From Protofrankia sp. CiT1 (GTDB lineage: Bacteria; Actinomycetota; Actinomycetes; Frankiales; Frankiaceae), in the NCBI RefSeq assembly GCF_917627385.1, contig NZ_CAKJTL010000100.1, forward strand, positions 1 to 32,614: a DNA stretch of 32,614 bases, read 5' to 3'. The notes beneath the pieces are model-generated. The model was not told the DNA's origin. It saw only the letters and a program-made list of their open reading frames with translations, and made no database searches. Below, piece after piece: positions 1-9,567 of the stretch. Both the position numbers and the translations under genes were made by a program. Within the stretch, counting starts at the first letter, position 1. The number at the start of each line of letters is the position of its first letter.

Positions 1-82
1 TGGGGAGGGGTGCGCCGGGTGGGTAGGTGCCGTCGTGGATGTCGAGGCGGAGTCCGCGGGCGATTTGTTCCCAGCGGGGCAT
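1..82 (-). CDS. GntR-family transcriptional regulator, N-terminal fragment (runs off the left edge)
   Basis: Read on the minus strand from an ATG at 80-82, the window edge encodes 27 residues beginning MPRWEQIARGLRLDIHDG and continuing TYPPGAPLP. This is the characteristic start of the GntR winged-helix DNA-binding domain: a QIA..LR..I..G.YPPG..LP pattern in which the first helix is followed by the conserved G-x-YPPG turn. Such proteins are ligand-responsive repressors. The effector domain lies outside the window, so the subfamily cannot be told. The frame continues open to base 1. Confidence 0.75.
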   Translation of the reverse strand, partial: MPRWEQIARGLRLDIHDGTYPPGAPLP

Positions 83-316
83 CAGACCCTCGCCGACCAC
101 CACACCTCCGCCGCATCCCACGCACAACGCCTCCAAGCGGTCCGGGACCTGTACGGAGGCCTCAACATCCAAGTAAAGATCGTCGACAACCGGCGGGGTA
201 CACTACTCCGGCTCGCGCTCGCCGGAACCCTCGACCACACCGATGCCCTGAACGCCACCGACCCCGAACACCCACAAAAGCGTGCGTCATGGTGCCGGTG
301 TTTACCTACACTGTAG
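35..316 (+). pseudogene. Relic or small hypothetical ORF divergent from the GntR gene
   Basis: The frame is open from base 2 to a stop at 314-316. The part after about base 90 has a protein-like composition (for example AQRLQAVRDLYGGLNIQVK and VDNRRGTLLRLALAG) and a plausible amphipathic helix plus strand. No ATG, GTG or TTG start lies between the GntR start at 82 and this segment, so the available start at 35 would overlap the GntR gene head to head. The last dozen codons read into the operator-like repeat at 304-332. I read it as a small accessory-type protein whose start and end have been rearranged. The function is not recognised. Confidence 0.35.
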
Positions 317-332
317 TCAACGACGTTGACGA
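304..332. repeat. Operator-like palindrome, copy 1 (matches the TetR operator at 1208-1236)
   Basis: The 29 bases match 1208-1236 at all but two positions. They contain the perfect inverted repeat GTCAACG-A-CGTTGAC at 316-330. Similarity continues weakly downstream (a shared TTTGATCTT at about 344-352 and 1250-1258). Copy 2 lies directly upstream of tetR, so this copy is probably a second binding site, or the surviving promoter region of a lost gene. Confidence 0.6.
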
Positions 333-524
333 GTTTTGTCGTTTTTGATCTTGATGAACGGCTTGCCGGTCACTGTCAGCTGAGTGGTCAACCTGGTTAT
401 AGCTGATCATGATACGTCCGGAGCGCCTACTGGCAACAACCGTGAGTGCGTCCGGACCGAGTGTCACGGCGGGGCCGTGCTCCCCTGAGCTCGGGCTGGA
501 CGCCCTCATCGGCGGGGCGGGCCG

Positions 525-1184
525 TCAGATCGCGAGTGCGGCGAGGACGAGGCCCAGCCCCTCGTGGAACTGGGTTTCCATCTCGGCGGCGAGGTGGTCG
601 GCGGTTGCGGCGAGGTGGGGGTAGCGGGAAGCGGCCGGACTGATCGCGGTTACTGGCGTGACGGTGGCGTCCGGCCCCTTGCGGGCGATCGTCGCCGCGG
701 TGTGGCGAGCTTCGGTGAGGGAGTGCCCGAGGGTGTAGAAGAGCAGCGTCTGGAAGGCGTTGGCCGCCTCATGATCGGGCATTCCCGCGTCGCGGAGCAG
801 ACCGATCGTGTGGTTGGTCCGTTCCCAGCTGGCTTCGCCGCCCGGCGGCCGGCGCAGGACGACCGGTGCGAGAGTGGGATGGCGCAGGAGCGACCGGCGC
901 AGCTGGGCGAAGGTCTCCCGGAGGTCGGCGAGGGGGCTCCCGGAGTGGGGGAGTGGCTCCGTACCTCGCACCACCCGGTCGGCCAGGGCCTCCAGGAGAT
1001 CGTTTTTGGTGCGGAAATGCCGGTAGACGGCAGTGGGGTCGATGTTCAGCCGGGCACCGAGCGCTCGCATGCTGAAGCCCCCGACCCCACCGATGTCGAC
1101 GATCTCCATCGCGGTGTCGAGCAGCAGCTGTTGGGACAGCGTCCCGCGAGGGGTGCGGGTGTGGCGAGGTTGCGCGGTCTCCAT
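525..1184 (-). CDS. TetR-family transcriptional repressor
   Basis: The protein has 219 residues, a normal TetR length. The N-terminal helix-turn-helix spans about residues 15-62 (LLLDTAMEIVDIGGVGGFSM, RALGARLNIDPTAVYRHF, then KNDLLEALADRVV), the canonical TetR pattern ending in the Y-R-H-F recognition helix. The C-terminal half is helical and ligand binding, with no recognisable specificity. The ATG at 1184 is preceded by AAGGAG at 1190-1195. The gene is divergent from the acyl-CoA dehydrogenase, and a palindrome lies 24-51 bases upstream of its start. The likely job is autoregulation and control of that dehydrogenase in response to an acyl-CoA or a related lipid signal; the ligand is inference. 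Confidence 0.88.
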   Translation of the reverse strand: METAQPRHTRTPRGTLSQQLLLDTAMEIVDIGGVGGFSMRALGARLNIDPTAVYRHFRTKNDLLEALADRVVRGTEPLPHSGSPLADLRETFAQLRRSLLRHPTLAPVVLRRPPGGEASWERTNHTIGLLRDAGMPDHEAANAFQTLLFYTLGHSLTEARHTAATIARKGPDATVTPVTAISPAASRYPHLAATADHLAAEMETQFHEGLGLVLAALAI

Positions 1185-1207
1185 CGGTCTCCTTCACGTT
1201 TTCTGCT

Positions 1208-1236
1208 ACCTACAGTGTAGTCAACGATGTTGACGA
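1208..1236. promoter_or_regulatory. Probable TetR operator between tetR and the acyl-CoA dehydrogenase gene
   Basis: The inverted repeat GTCAAC-GAT-GTTGAC lies at 1220-1234, inside a 29-bp block repeated at 304-332. It sits 24 bases upstream of the tetR start and on the promoter side of the divergent dehydrogenase, as expected for an autoregulating TetR protein. A TTGACA hexamer follows at 1243-1248 on the plus strand, but no convincing -10 box was found at the right distance. A perfect 12-bp palindrome (AGCAGATCTGCT) lies at 1354-1365 in the dehydrogenase leader. Confidence 0.6.
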
Positions 1237-1382
1237 CACTTCTTGACAAATTTGATCTTCCTCCAACCAACCACCAAAAACCCAACGACCAAAAACGCAA
1301 TGCGTCCGCCAGCAACAGACAATAGATCGCTCCGGGCGGGGAAGAAAAGGCGTAGCAGATCTGCTGAACCTGGGAGCTGAAT

Positions 1383-3398
1383 ATGCCACAAGTGGACGAA
1401 AAGGACGCCCGCAAGGTCGCCGAAGCCGCGCGTGAGACGGCATGGACGCGTCCGTCGTTCGGTAAGGAGCTCTTCCTCGGGCATTTTCGCCTCGATCTCA
1501 TCTCGCCGCACCCCCGGCCGTCGAAGGCCGACAGGACGCGCGGTGAGGCCTTTCTTGAAAGGCTCGAGGAATTCCTGCGTGAGCACGTGGACCCGCTCCA
1601 GATCGAGCGGGATGGGCGTATTCCGCGGGACGTCCTCGATGGTCTCAAAGGGCTGGGCGCGCTGGGCATGAAGATCCCGGAGGAGTATGGCGGCCTCGGG
1701 CTGAGCACCGTGTACTACAATCGGGCGCTGGCGCTCGCCGGTACCTGGCATTCCTCCATCCCGACTCTGCTCTCGGCGCACCAGTCGATCGGGGTAGCCG
1801 AACCGGTTCGCAGATTCGGCACACGTGAGCAGAAGCGCAGGTACCTGCCGCTGGTCGCCCGCAAGGAGGTCAGCGCGTTCCTGCTGACCGAGCCAGATGT
1901 GGGCAGCGATCCCGCGCGGATGAGTGCGCAGGCCGTTCCTGTGGACGGCGGTGTGGCCTACGAGCTGTCCGGCCGCAAGCTGTGGACCACCAACGGTGTG
2001 ATCGCGGACCGGCTGGTTGTGATGGCTGTCGTGCCGACAGCCGCGGAGCGTCACGGCGGCATCACCTGCTTCATCGTCGACGCGCACGCGCCCGGTGTCA
2101 CGGTCGAGCACCGCAACGAGTTCATGGGTCTGCGTGGCATCGAGAACGGTGTCACCCGCTTCGACCGGGTGAGAGTACCGGTCGAAGACCGGCTTGGCCG
2201 GGAGGGGGAAGGGCTCAAGATTGCGTTGACGACCCTCAACACCGGCCGGCTGGCCCTGCCAGCGGTCTGCGCCGGCGGCGCGAAGTACTCGCTGCGGATC
2301 GCCCGGGAGTGGGCCGCTGAGCGGGTTCAGTGGGGCCAGCCGATCGGCCGGCACGAGGCGATCGCTCAGAAGATCGCTTTTATCGCCGCGACCGCGTTCG
2401 CCATGGAGGCGGTCGTCGACCTGACCGCGATGATGGCCGACGAAGGCGGTAAGGACATCCGGATCGAGGCCGCGCTCGCCAAGCTGTACGCGAGCGAGAT
2501 GGCGTGGCTGGTCGCCGACGAGATGGTGCAGATCCGCGGTGGCCGCGGGTACGAGACGGCGCAATCGCTGGCCAATCGCGGTGAACGGCCCGTCCCGGCC
2601 GAGCAGATGCTGCGCGACCTGCGTATCAACCGGATCTTCGAGGGCTCCAGCGAAATCATGAAACTGCTCATCGCCCGGGAGGCGGTCGACACCCATCTGA
2701 CGGTCGCCGGGGACATCATCGAGCCGGAGATCCCGTTGTCGGCCAAGGCGAGAACCTCCGCGCGCGCGGCTGGCTTCTACGCCCGCTGGTTGCCCCGACT
2801 GGTTGTCGGGGAGGGGACCGGCCCACGTTCCTTCGCTGAGTTTGGCGCGCTCGCGACGCACCTTCGGTTCGTTGAACGGTCGGCGCGCAAAATGGCCCGC
2901 TCGACCTTCTATGGGATGAGCCGTTGGAAGGGCGGCCTGGAAAAGAGACAGATGTTTCTTGGCCGTATCGTCGACATCGGTGCGGAGCTGTTCGCCATGA
3001 GCGCGTGTGTGGTTCGTGCGCAGCTGCTCGCGCGGGACGGTGAGCCGACCGCCATCGAGCTGGCGGACCTGTTCTGCCGGCAGGCCCGGCGCCGGGTCGA
3101 TGTTTTGTTCGACGCGTTGTGGAGCAACGACGACACCTACAATTTCCGGGCCGCGCAACAGGTTCTGGCCGGCAGGTTCGACTGGGCGGAGGCGGGAGTA
3201 CTCGACCCGAGCGGCGGCGGGCCGTTCCTCGCCGATGCCCGCCGCGCGGCTGAGGACACTGGCCGGCCGGGCGCGGCTGCCACCCGGGCGGAAAAACAGG
3301 AGAAGACCAAAAAGGATAGGAAGGATGTGAAAAATCCGGCGGGAGGTATCGCGGAAAGTGAATCCGTGCCGCCGGCCGGTGTGGTTCCGGGAAGCTGA
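1383..3398 (+). CDS. Acyl-CoA dehydrogenase, long (VLCAD/ACAD9-like) form
   Basis: This is an FAD-dependent alpha,beta-dehydrogenase of acyl-CoA thioesters. The 671 residues comprise the usual N-terminal helical, middle beta and C-terminal helical acyl-CoA dehydrogenase domains up to about residue 440, then an extra C-terminal helical domain of about 200 residues, as in very-long-chain enzymes. Family motifs are GMKIPEEYGGLGLS, AFLLTEPDVGSD, KLWTTNG and a QIRGGRGY motif. The catalytic glutamate is Glu420 in RIFEGSSEIMKLLIAREA, the position used by medium- and very-long-chain enzymes. The tail is rich in Lys, Arg and Ala. The start at 1383 has only a weak ribosome-binding site (GGGAG). It is divergent from tetR and ends at a strong terminator, so it is probably monocistronic. 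Substrate chain length cannot be read from the sequence. Confidence 0.9.
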   Translation: MPQVDEKDARKVAEAARETAWTRPSFGKELFLGHFRLDLISPHPRPSKADRTRGEAFLERLEEFLREHVDPLQIERDGRIPRDVLDGLKGLGALGMKIPEEYGGLGLSTVYYNRALALAGTWHSSIPTLLSAHQSIGVAEPVRRFGTREQKRRYLPLVARKEVSAFLLTEPDVGSDPARMSAQAVPVDGGVAYELSGRKLWTTNGVIADRLVVMAVVPTAAERHGGITCFIVDAHAPGVTVEHRNEFMGLRGIENGVTRFDRVRVPVEDRLGREGEGLKIALTTLNTGRLALPAVCAGGAKYSLRIAREWAAERVQWGQPIGRHEAIAQKIAFIAATAFAMEAVVDLTAMMADEGGKDIRIEAALAKLYASEMAWLVADEMVQIRGGRGYETAQSLANRGERPVPAEQMLRDLRINRIFEGSSEIMKLLIAREAVDTHLTVAGDIIEPEIPLSAKARTSARAAGFYARWLPRLVVGEGTGPRSFAEFGALATHLRFVERSARKMARSTFYGMSRWKGGLEKRQMFLGRIVDIGAELFAMSACVVRAQLLARDGEPTAIELADLFCRQARRRVDVLFDALWSNDDTYNFRAAQQVLAGRFDWAEAGVLDPSGGGPFLADARRAAEDTGRPGAAATRAEKQEKTKKDRKDVKNPAGGIAESESVPPAGVVPGS

Positions 3399-3404
3399 CG
3401 GAGC

Positions 3405-3440
3405 CTTGTTGCCGGACCGCGCTAACGGTCCGGCAACAAG
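3405..3440. terminator. Perfect 15-bp stem-loop terminator after the acyl-CoA dehydrogenase gene
   Basis: The left arm 3405-3419 (CTTGTTGCCGGACCG) pairs perfectly with 3426-3440, with a six-base loop CGCTAA. It lies just after the dehydrogenase stop and before the 3' end of the convergent oxygenase gene, so it can serve both. No U-tract follows, which is common in high-GC actinobacteria. The stem contains TTGCCGGA, the motif found at the ends of the dispersed repeat in this window. Confidence 0.8.
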
Positions 3441-3476
3441 CGTACGGCGGGTCACCCGCCAGGTCGGGCTCGGAGA

Positions 3477-4523
3477 TCAGCTGATCAGGAGCCCGCCGTC
3501 ATCCCGCAGGAGGGGCAGGACTGACAGGCGGTCCTCCGCGAGGATGCGTTGGGTAGTAATTCGTGCTGGATAACTACGCATGAACATATTGGTAAAATGT
3601 GTCCCGTAGTGGATGCAGTCGGCACTCACCCCGGACAGCGGACGGATGCGGGCCGCAAAATTGGGCTCATGGAAGTACGCGAGCGCGAAACGCTCTCGGG
3701 TGTTCAGCCTGACCTTGTGCGGTGTCGAGAGCAGAAAGCTGTCGGTCAGGAACTGAAGAATGTCACCAGGGAACACCGTCAGTACGCTCGGCACCGGCCG
3801 CACGAACGTCCACGGCTCCTCGTTCTCGTACATGCCGGCGGCGCTCTCGTTCGCCAGCCAGTTCCTGTTCCGCTTCTCCCCGGCAACCGGCGGACGTATG
3901 TAGAGCCCGCCCACGTCATCCTGGGCGGCGATTACCAGCAGCCCGTAGTCGGTGTGGGCGCCGATGCCGCGACGGCTCTCCTTCGACAAAGCGGGAAAAC
4001 GCAGGACCCGCATATGATGCCAGCCATCAGCGGTCAGCCTCGTCAGCGCGTCGGTGTCATCAAGCTCCAGGCCCAGCGCTGTCAGCTTCAGTAGTTTCTC
4101 ACCCACCCGGCCGAGTTCGTCCATGAACACCCGCATGCTTCGCTGGTATTCGGCGTCGGGCCAGGGGGTCGGGCCGTGGCATGGCCACCGCGCCTGAACA
4201 CGGGCATCGTCCAACGCGATGTCCGGACAGACCGTGAAAATCTCGGAATAGTCCGCTTCGCCGGCCGTGACCTCCTCACCGGACGCGATGTAGCCGCTGT
4301 AGGTCAGCTCACTCACACATTGGCTCTTGGCTTTCATGGGCAGGCGAAAAAATCGTTTGCTCGATTCAATCGCGGCCTGGGTTTTTTGATCCTGTGCCGG
4401 GCTGGTAGCAATCTGGAATATTCCGTCGCTCCGCCAGGCTCGCACCATCGCACGCGCCAGCGCGCGGTCGGATTCCGTGCCGTCGATGAACTCGGGTAAA
4501 TGGAATGTCTGTAGCTCGTTCAA
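3477..4523 (-). CDS. efe: Ethylene-forming enzyme (2-oxoglutarate/Fe(II) dioxygenase, EFE type)
   Basis: From the TTG at 4523 (AAGGAG six bases upstream) the protein is 348 residues and begins NELQTFHLP. Pseudomonas syringae EFE, as I recall it, is 350 residues and begins TNLQTFELP. Near-identity runs throughout: LTYSGYIASGEEVTAG, DGWHHMRVLRFP, GIGAHTDYGLLVIAAQDDVG, LLSTPHKVRLNTRERF, HFTNMFMR. Iron ligands are His190, Asp192 and His269; Arg278 would bind 2-oxoglutarate; Glu84, Arg172 and Arg316 match EFE substrate-site residues Glu84, Arg171 and Arg316. Known EFE splits 2-oxoglutarate into ethylene and CO2, and also hydroxylates L-arginine, yielding guanidine and pyrroline-5-carboxylate. A longer ATG-started frame from 4616 is possible, but its extra 31 residues are not EFE-like. 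Base composition is visibly less GC-rich than in uvrA or whiA, and the gene stands alone between a terminator and repeats, suggesting acquisition. It could in principle be an EFE relative with altered product ratio. Confidence 0.92.
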   Translation of the reverse strand: MNELQTFHLPEFIDGTESDRALARAMVRAWRSDGIFQIATSPAQDQKTQAAIESSKRFFRLPMKAKSQCVSELTYSGYIASGEEVTAGEADYSEIFTVCPDIALDDARVQARWPCHGPTPWPDAEYQRSMRVFMDELGRVGEKLLKLTALGLELDDTDALTRLTADGWHHMRVLRFPALSKESRRGIGAHTDYGLLVIAAQDDVGGLYIRPPVAGEKRNRNWLANESAAGMYENEEPWTFVRPVPSVLTVFPGDILQFLTDSFLLSTPHKVRLNTRERFALAYFHEPNFAARIRPLSGVSADCIHYGTHFTNMFMRSYPARITTQRILAEDRLSVLPLLRDDGGLLIS

Positions 4524-4551
4524 TTCGGTCTCCTTCTGTGTGGGGGTGCGG

Positions 4552-4695
4552 CTACCGCGCGTACCGAAATAGCAGCTCCCCGTCATGGTGTCGGGGTGCG
4601 GCTGGACCCGTGGCATGCGTCAATTTCCCTCGATCCGCCTGATTGAACCAGAATGATGAAATATCTGCATCAGTGATCGAATCTTCTGTCACCAC
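4552..4695 (-). CDS. Possible small ORF (47 residues) just upstream of the ethylene-forming enzyme
   Basis: The frame runs from GTG at 4693-4695 to TAG at 4552-4554, ending 28 bases before the oxygenase start. The peptide begins VVTEDSITDADISSFWF and ends in ELLFRYAR. The N-terminal half is acidic, and a GAGG lies just before the start. Codon choice is unusually AT-rich at third positions for this genome, so it may be a chance frame in the oxygenase leader. If translated it could be a leader peptide. No family recognised. Confidence 0.22.
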   Translation of the reverse strand: MVTEDSITDADISSFWFNQADRGKLTHATGPAAPRHHDGELLFRYAR

Positions 4696-4709
4696 CTCGA
4701 TAGCGCGAG

Positions 4710-4755
4710 CGGTATTGCCAGTACCATCGACGCCGCGCTGGTATTGCCGGTACCA
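4710..4755. promoter_or_regulatory. Tandem palindromic pair upstream of the ethylene-forming enzyme (candidate operators)
   Basis: Two 17-bp near-identical sites, CGGTATTGCCAGTACCA (4710-4726) and TGGTATTGCCGGTACCA (4739-4755), differ at two positions and are spaced 29 bp start to start. Each has a GGTA...TACC dyad around a seven-base core. The 29-bp spacing is close to three helical turns, which fits cooperative binding by a dimeric regulator. They are about 190-230 bp upstream of the oxygenase start and also upstream of the DUF1003 gene on the other strand. The regulator is unknown. Confidence 0.45.
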
Positions 4756-4773
4756 CTTAGCGCGACCGGCCGT

Positions 4774-4875
4774 GGGGCACGCACCTCGCGTCATCGCCAA
4801 GGTGACTCCCTCCGTCACCTCGCGATACACGCGCCCCGACCTCGCTCCCTGATCCATGACCCTGTTGCCGGAGCT
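4774..4875 (+). repeat. Dispersed intergenic repeat, copy A (5'-truncated)
   Basis: It shares GGGGCACGCACCTCGCGTCA with 32374-32393 and the pattern CTCCCTCC...GCGAT..ACGC..CCCC...GCTCC.TGA..CA...CC..TTGCCG with the reverse complement of 18757-18919. It ends in TGTTGCCGGAGC, like copy C. The 5' terminal repeat is not visible. It lies in the leader region of the DUF1003 gene. Confidence 0.6.
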
Positions 4876-4960
4876 TCTTGGGCCGCGTTGTTCCCGCCTC
4901 GCACGACCGACCAGCCTGGACCGGGTACCACGGCTGTGCCCCCAGTGGGAACCTGGGCAG

Positions 4961-5575
4961 ATGACCAGCGCCCAATCCGCTGATGCCGGCCAGCCGCCCG
5001 CCGCGCCCGATCGTTCCGGTGACCGCTGCCCGGCCTGCGAGCGGCCGGTCAACACCGTCAGGCCGCGGCCGCTCCCGGCCGGGGCCAGCGAGCGGCCGCG
5101 GCATCACATCCGTAACGAGACTCACCTCGTCGCCAGCCTGAAGAGCTCACAGGACCGGGTGGCCGACGCTGTGACGGCTTTTGCGGGCAGTCTCAGATTC
5201 GTCTACATCCACGCTCTGTGGTTCGCTCTCTGGATTGTGGCGAACACGGGGGTCTGGGGTCCCGCGCTGGTTTTCGACCGCTATCCTTATGGCCTGCTGA
5301 CGATGCTTGTCAGCCTGGAGGCCATTTTTCTCAGCACATTTGTCATGGTGAGCCAGAATCGACAGGCAGCTCGTAACGACCTGCGCAGCGAACTGGACTT
5401 CGAGACCAATGTGCGCAGCGAGATCTGGTCTGTTCATATCGGCCGCAGGCTCGGGATCGATCCTCTCGAAATCGAGGCGGAAGTGCGGCGCGCGCTCACT
5501 GTCGGCCGGAACCGGCTGCATGACACCGTGGTTGCTGGCCTCGAGCCCGAGATTTCGCCGCGAGAGCGTGCGTGA
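4961..5575 (+). CDS. DUF1003 family membrane protein
   Basis: From the ATG at 4961 (MTSAQSADAG) the product is 204 residues. A CxxC pair (RCPACERPVN) lies near residue 25, followed by the DUF1003 core: RFVYIHALWFALWIVANTG (first membrane helix, about 80-100), a second helix LTMLVSLEAIFLSTFVMVSQ (about 111-130), then the conserved NRQAARNDLRSELDFETN cytoplasmic segment. The family is widespread and has no established reaction. An in-frame ATG at 4856 would add 35 residues, but that stretch is repeat-derived (copy A), so I prefer 4961. The gene stands alone, with a repeat on each side. Confidence 0.85.
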   Translation: MTSAQSADAGQPPAAPDRSGDRCPACERPVNTVRPRPLPAGASERPRHHIRNETHLVASLKSSQDRVADAVTAFAGSLRFVYIHALWFALWIVANTGVWGPALVFDRYPYGLLTMLVSLEAIFLSTFVMVSQNRQAARNDLRSELDFETNVRSEIWSVHIGRRLGIDPLEIEAEVRRALTVGRNRLHDTVVAGLEPEISPRERA

Positions 5576-5598
5576 GATCGGGATTTCGACCGGTACGA

Positions 5599-5683
5599 GG
5601 ATCCGGCGGCAGGGCGTTCGGTCAGGTGGCGGCGCCCGGGTGGATGATTCGCGACGCCGCGTCCCCTCATGCCGGGCGCGCTG
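5599..5683 (-). repeat. Dispersed intergenic repeat, copy B (internally deleted)
   Basis: The stretch GGCGTTCGGTCAGGTGGCGG, then a GCCCGGGTGGATGATTCGCG segment, matches the reverse complement of copy C (15700-15765). The far end, CGACGCCGCGTCCCCTCATG, matches 18889-18907 of copy D. The middle of the element is missing, leaving both ends about 30-40 bases long. It lies between DUF1003 and the convergent hydrolase gene. Confidence 0.6.
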
Positions 5684-5711
5684 AACCGCGTCCAGCCGCC
5701 CCGGTATTCGC

Positions 5712-6383
5712 TCACCAGCCGCGGGCACGCCATTCGGCGAGATGCGGCCGCTCCGCCTCGATGGTTGTGTCCCTGCCGTGCCCGGGATAGATCCAGGTGG
5801 CATCCGGGAACGGCCCGAAAACCTTCCGCTCGAGGTCATCCATGAGAGAGCTGAACGCCGAGGCGTTCCCGAAAGTGGCACCGGGGCCACCGGGAAACAG
5901 ACAGTCACCGGTGAACAGATGCGGTGCGGCCGGGTCGGCATCGTAGAGCAACGCGATCGACCCCGGCGTGTGCCCAACCAGGTGAATCACCCGCAGGGTG
6001 GCGGCGCCGACGGTCACCTCGTCGCCGTCACGGACCAGGACCGTCGTCGGCACCGGGATGGCGTCGGCGTCGGCCGGGTGCGCCACCGTCCGCGCCCCGG
6101 TCGCCGCGACCACCGCGTCCAGCGCCTGCACATGGTCATTGTGATGGTGGCTCGTCACCACGGTGGTGAGCCCCGCCGCACCGATGAGGCCCAACAGCGT
6201 CTCGGCCTCGTTCGCGGCGTCGATCAGAAGCTGCTCGCCGGTTACGGCGCATCGCAGCAGGTAGGCGTTGTTGTCCATCGGACCGACCGCGACCTTGATG
6301 ATCGTCAGCCCCGGCAGCTCGCGGACATCCGCCGGCCCGCCGGCCGCGACCACTCCCGAATACCCGTGCTCGCCGTGTCCCAT
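5712..6383 (-). CDS. Metallo-beta-lactamase-fold hydrolase (glyoxalase II-like)
   Basis: The protein has 223 residues. The binuclear-metal motif is SHHHNDH (His79, His81, Asp83, His84), followed by GHTPGS, FTGDCLFPGG and YPGHGRDT, the order seen in glyoxalase II and related thioester hydrolases. No separate C-terminal substrate domain is present, so it is not a classical GloB. It is divergent from uvrA, as is the M. tuberculosis homologue Rv1637c beside uvrA, so the pairing is an old actinobacterial arrangement. The substrate is unknown. The ATG at 6383 is preceded by GGAGGA at about 6388-6394. Confidence 0.88.
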   Translation of the reverse strand: MGHGEHGYSGVVAAGGPADVRELPGLTIIKVAVGPMDNNAYLLRCAVTGEQLLIDAANEAETLLGLIGAAGLTTVVTSHHHNDHVQALDAVVAATGARTVAHPADADAIPVPTTVLVRDGDEVTVGAATLRVIHLVGHTPGSIALLYDADPAAPHLFTGDCLFPGGPGATFGNASAFSSLMDDLERKVFGPFPDATWIYPGHGRDTTIEAERPHLAEWRARGW

Positions 6384-6482
6384 GTTCTCCTCCGCTGAAC
6401 ATCATACCGCCGCCGGTGGCCGTGGCAGGCCAGGCCAGCGATCATGGCGGGGCTCGTCTCACGCTGTCTCCACCGCGATGTC

Positions 6483-6501
6483 GCTCCGAAGCTGTCGGAG
6501 C
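6483..6501. other. Short stem-loop in the uvrA upstream region
   Basis: GCTCCGA and TCGGAGC form a 7-bp stem with a five-base loop, about 87 bp before the uvrA start and in the divergent hydrolase/uvrA spacer. It may be a regulator site or a leader hairpin. No clear LexA box was found. Confidence 0.3.
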
Positions 6502-6587
6502 TCGTCCGTACCATGGCAGGCGCCGCGGACATCCGTCCTCGAACGCGGCATGTCCCGTCACCCGAGCAGACCGCGAAGGATCCCACG

Positions 6588-9476
<2,889 letters not shown>

Positions 9477-9512
9477 CCGCCGGGGCTCCTGTCACGCCGC
9501 GGGACAACGGGA

Positions 9513-9546
9513 CGTCCGCACGGCCCCAGGCCGGGGACGGCGGACG
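9513..9546. terminator. Stem-loop between convergent uvrA and the SsgA-like gene
   Basis: CGTCCGC at 9513-9519 pairs with GCGGACG at 9540-9546, and an inner CCCC/GGGG pairing closes a short loop. It lies in the 91-bp gap between the two convergent stops, a fitting place for a bidirectional terminator. No U-tract. Confidence 0.5.
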
Positions 9547-9567
9547 GCGGGAGCGGGTACGTGGAGG

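Noticed and set aside
1221-3455. Very long minus-strand open frame opposite the acyl-CoA dehydrogenase gene
   Set aside because: It is a shadow of the real gene caused by high GC: no ribosome-binding site, no recognisable domain, and the plus strand encodes a complete, well-conserved enzyme.
4524-4616. Upstream ATG at 4616 as the start of the ethylene-forming enzyme
   Set aside because: The added 31 residues have no counterpart in EFE, whereas the TTG at 4523 has a good ribosome-binding site and gives the family's normal N-terminus and length.
6530-6560. LexA/SOS box upstream of uvrA
   Set aside because: TCGAACGCGGCATGTCCC only weakly resembles the actinobacterial box, with wrong spacing and no matching right half.
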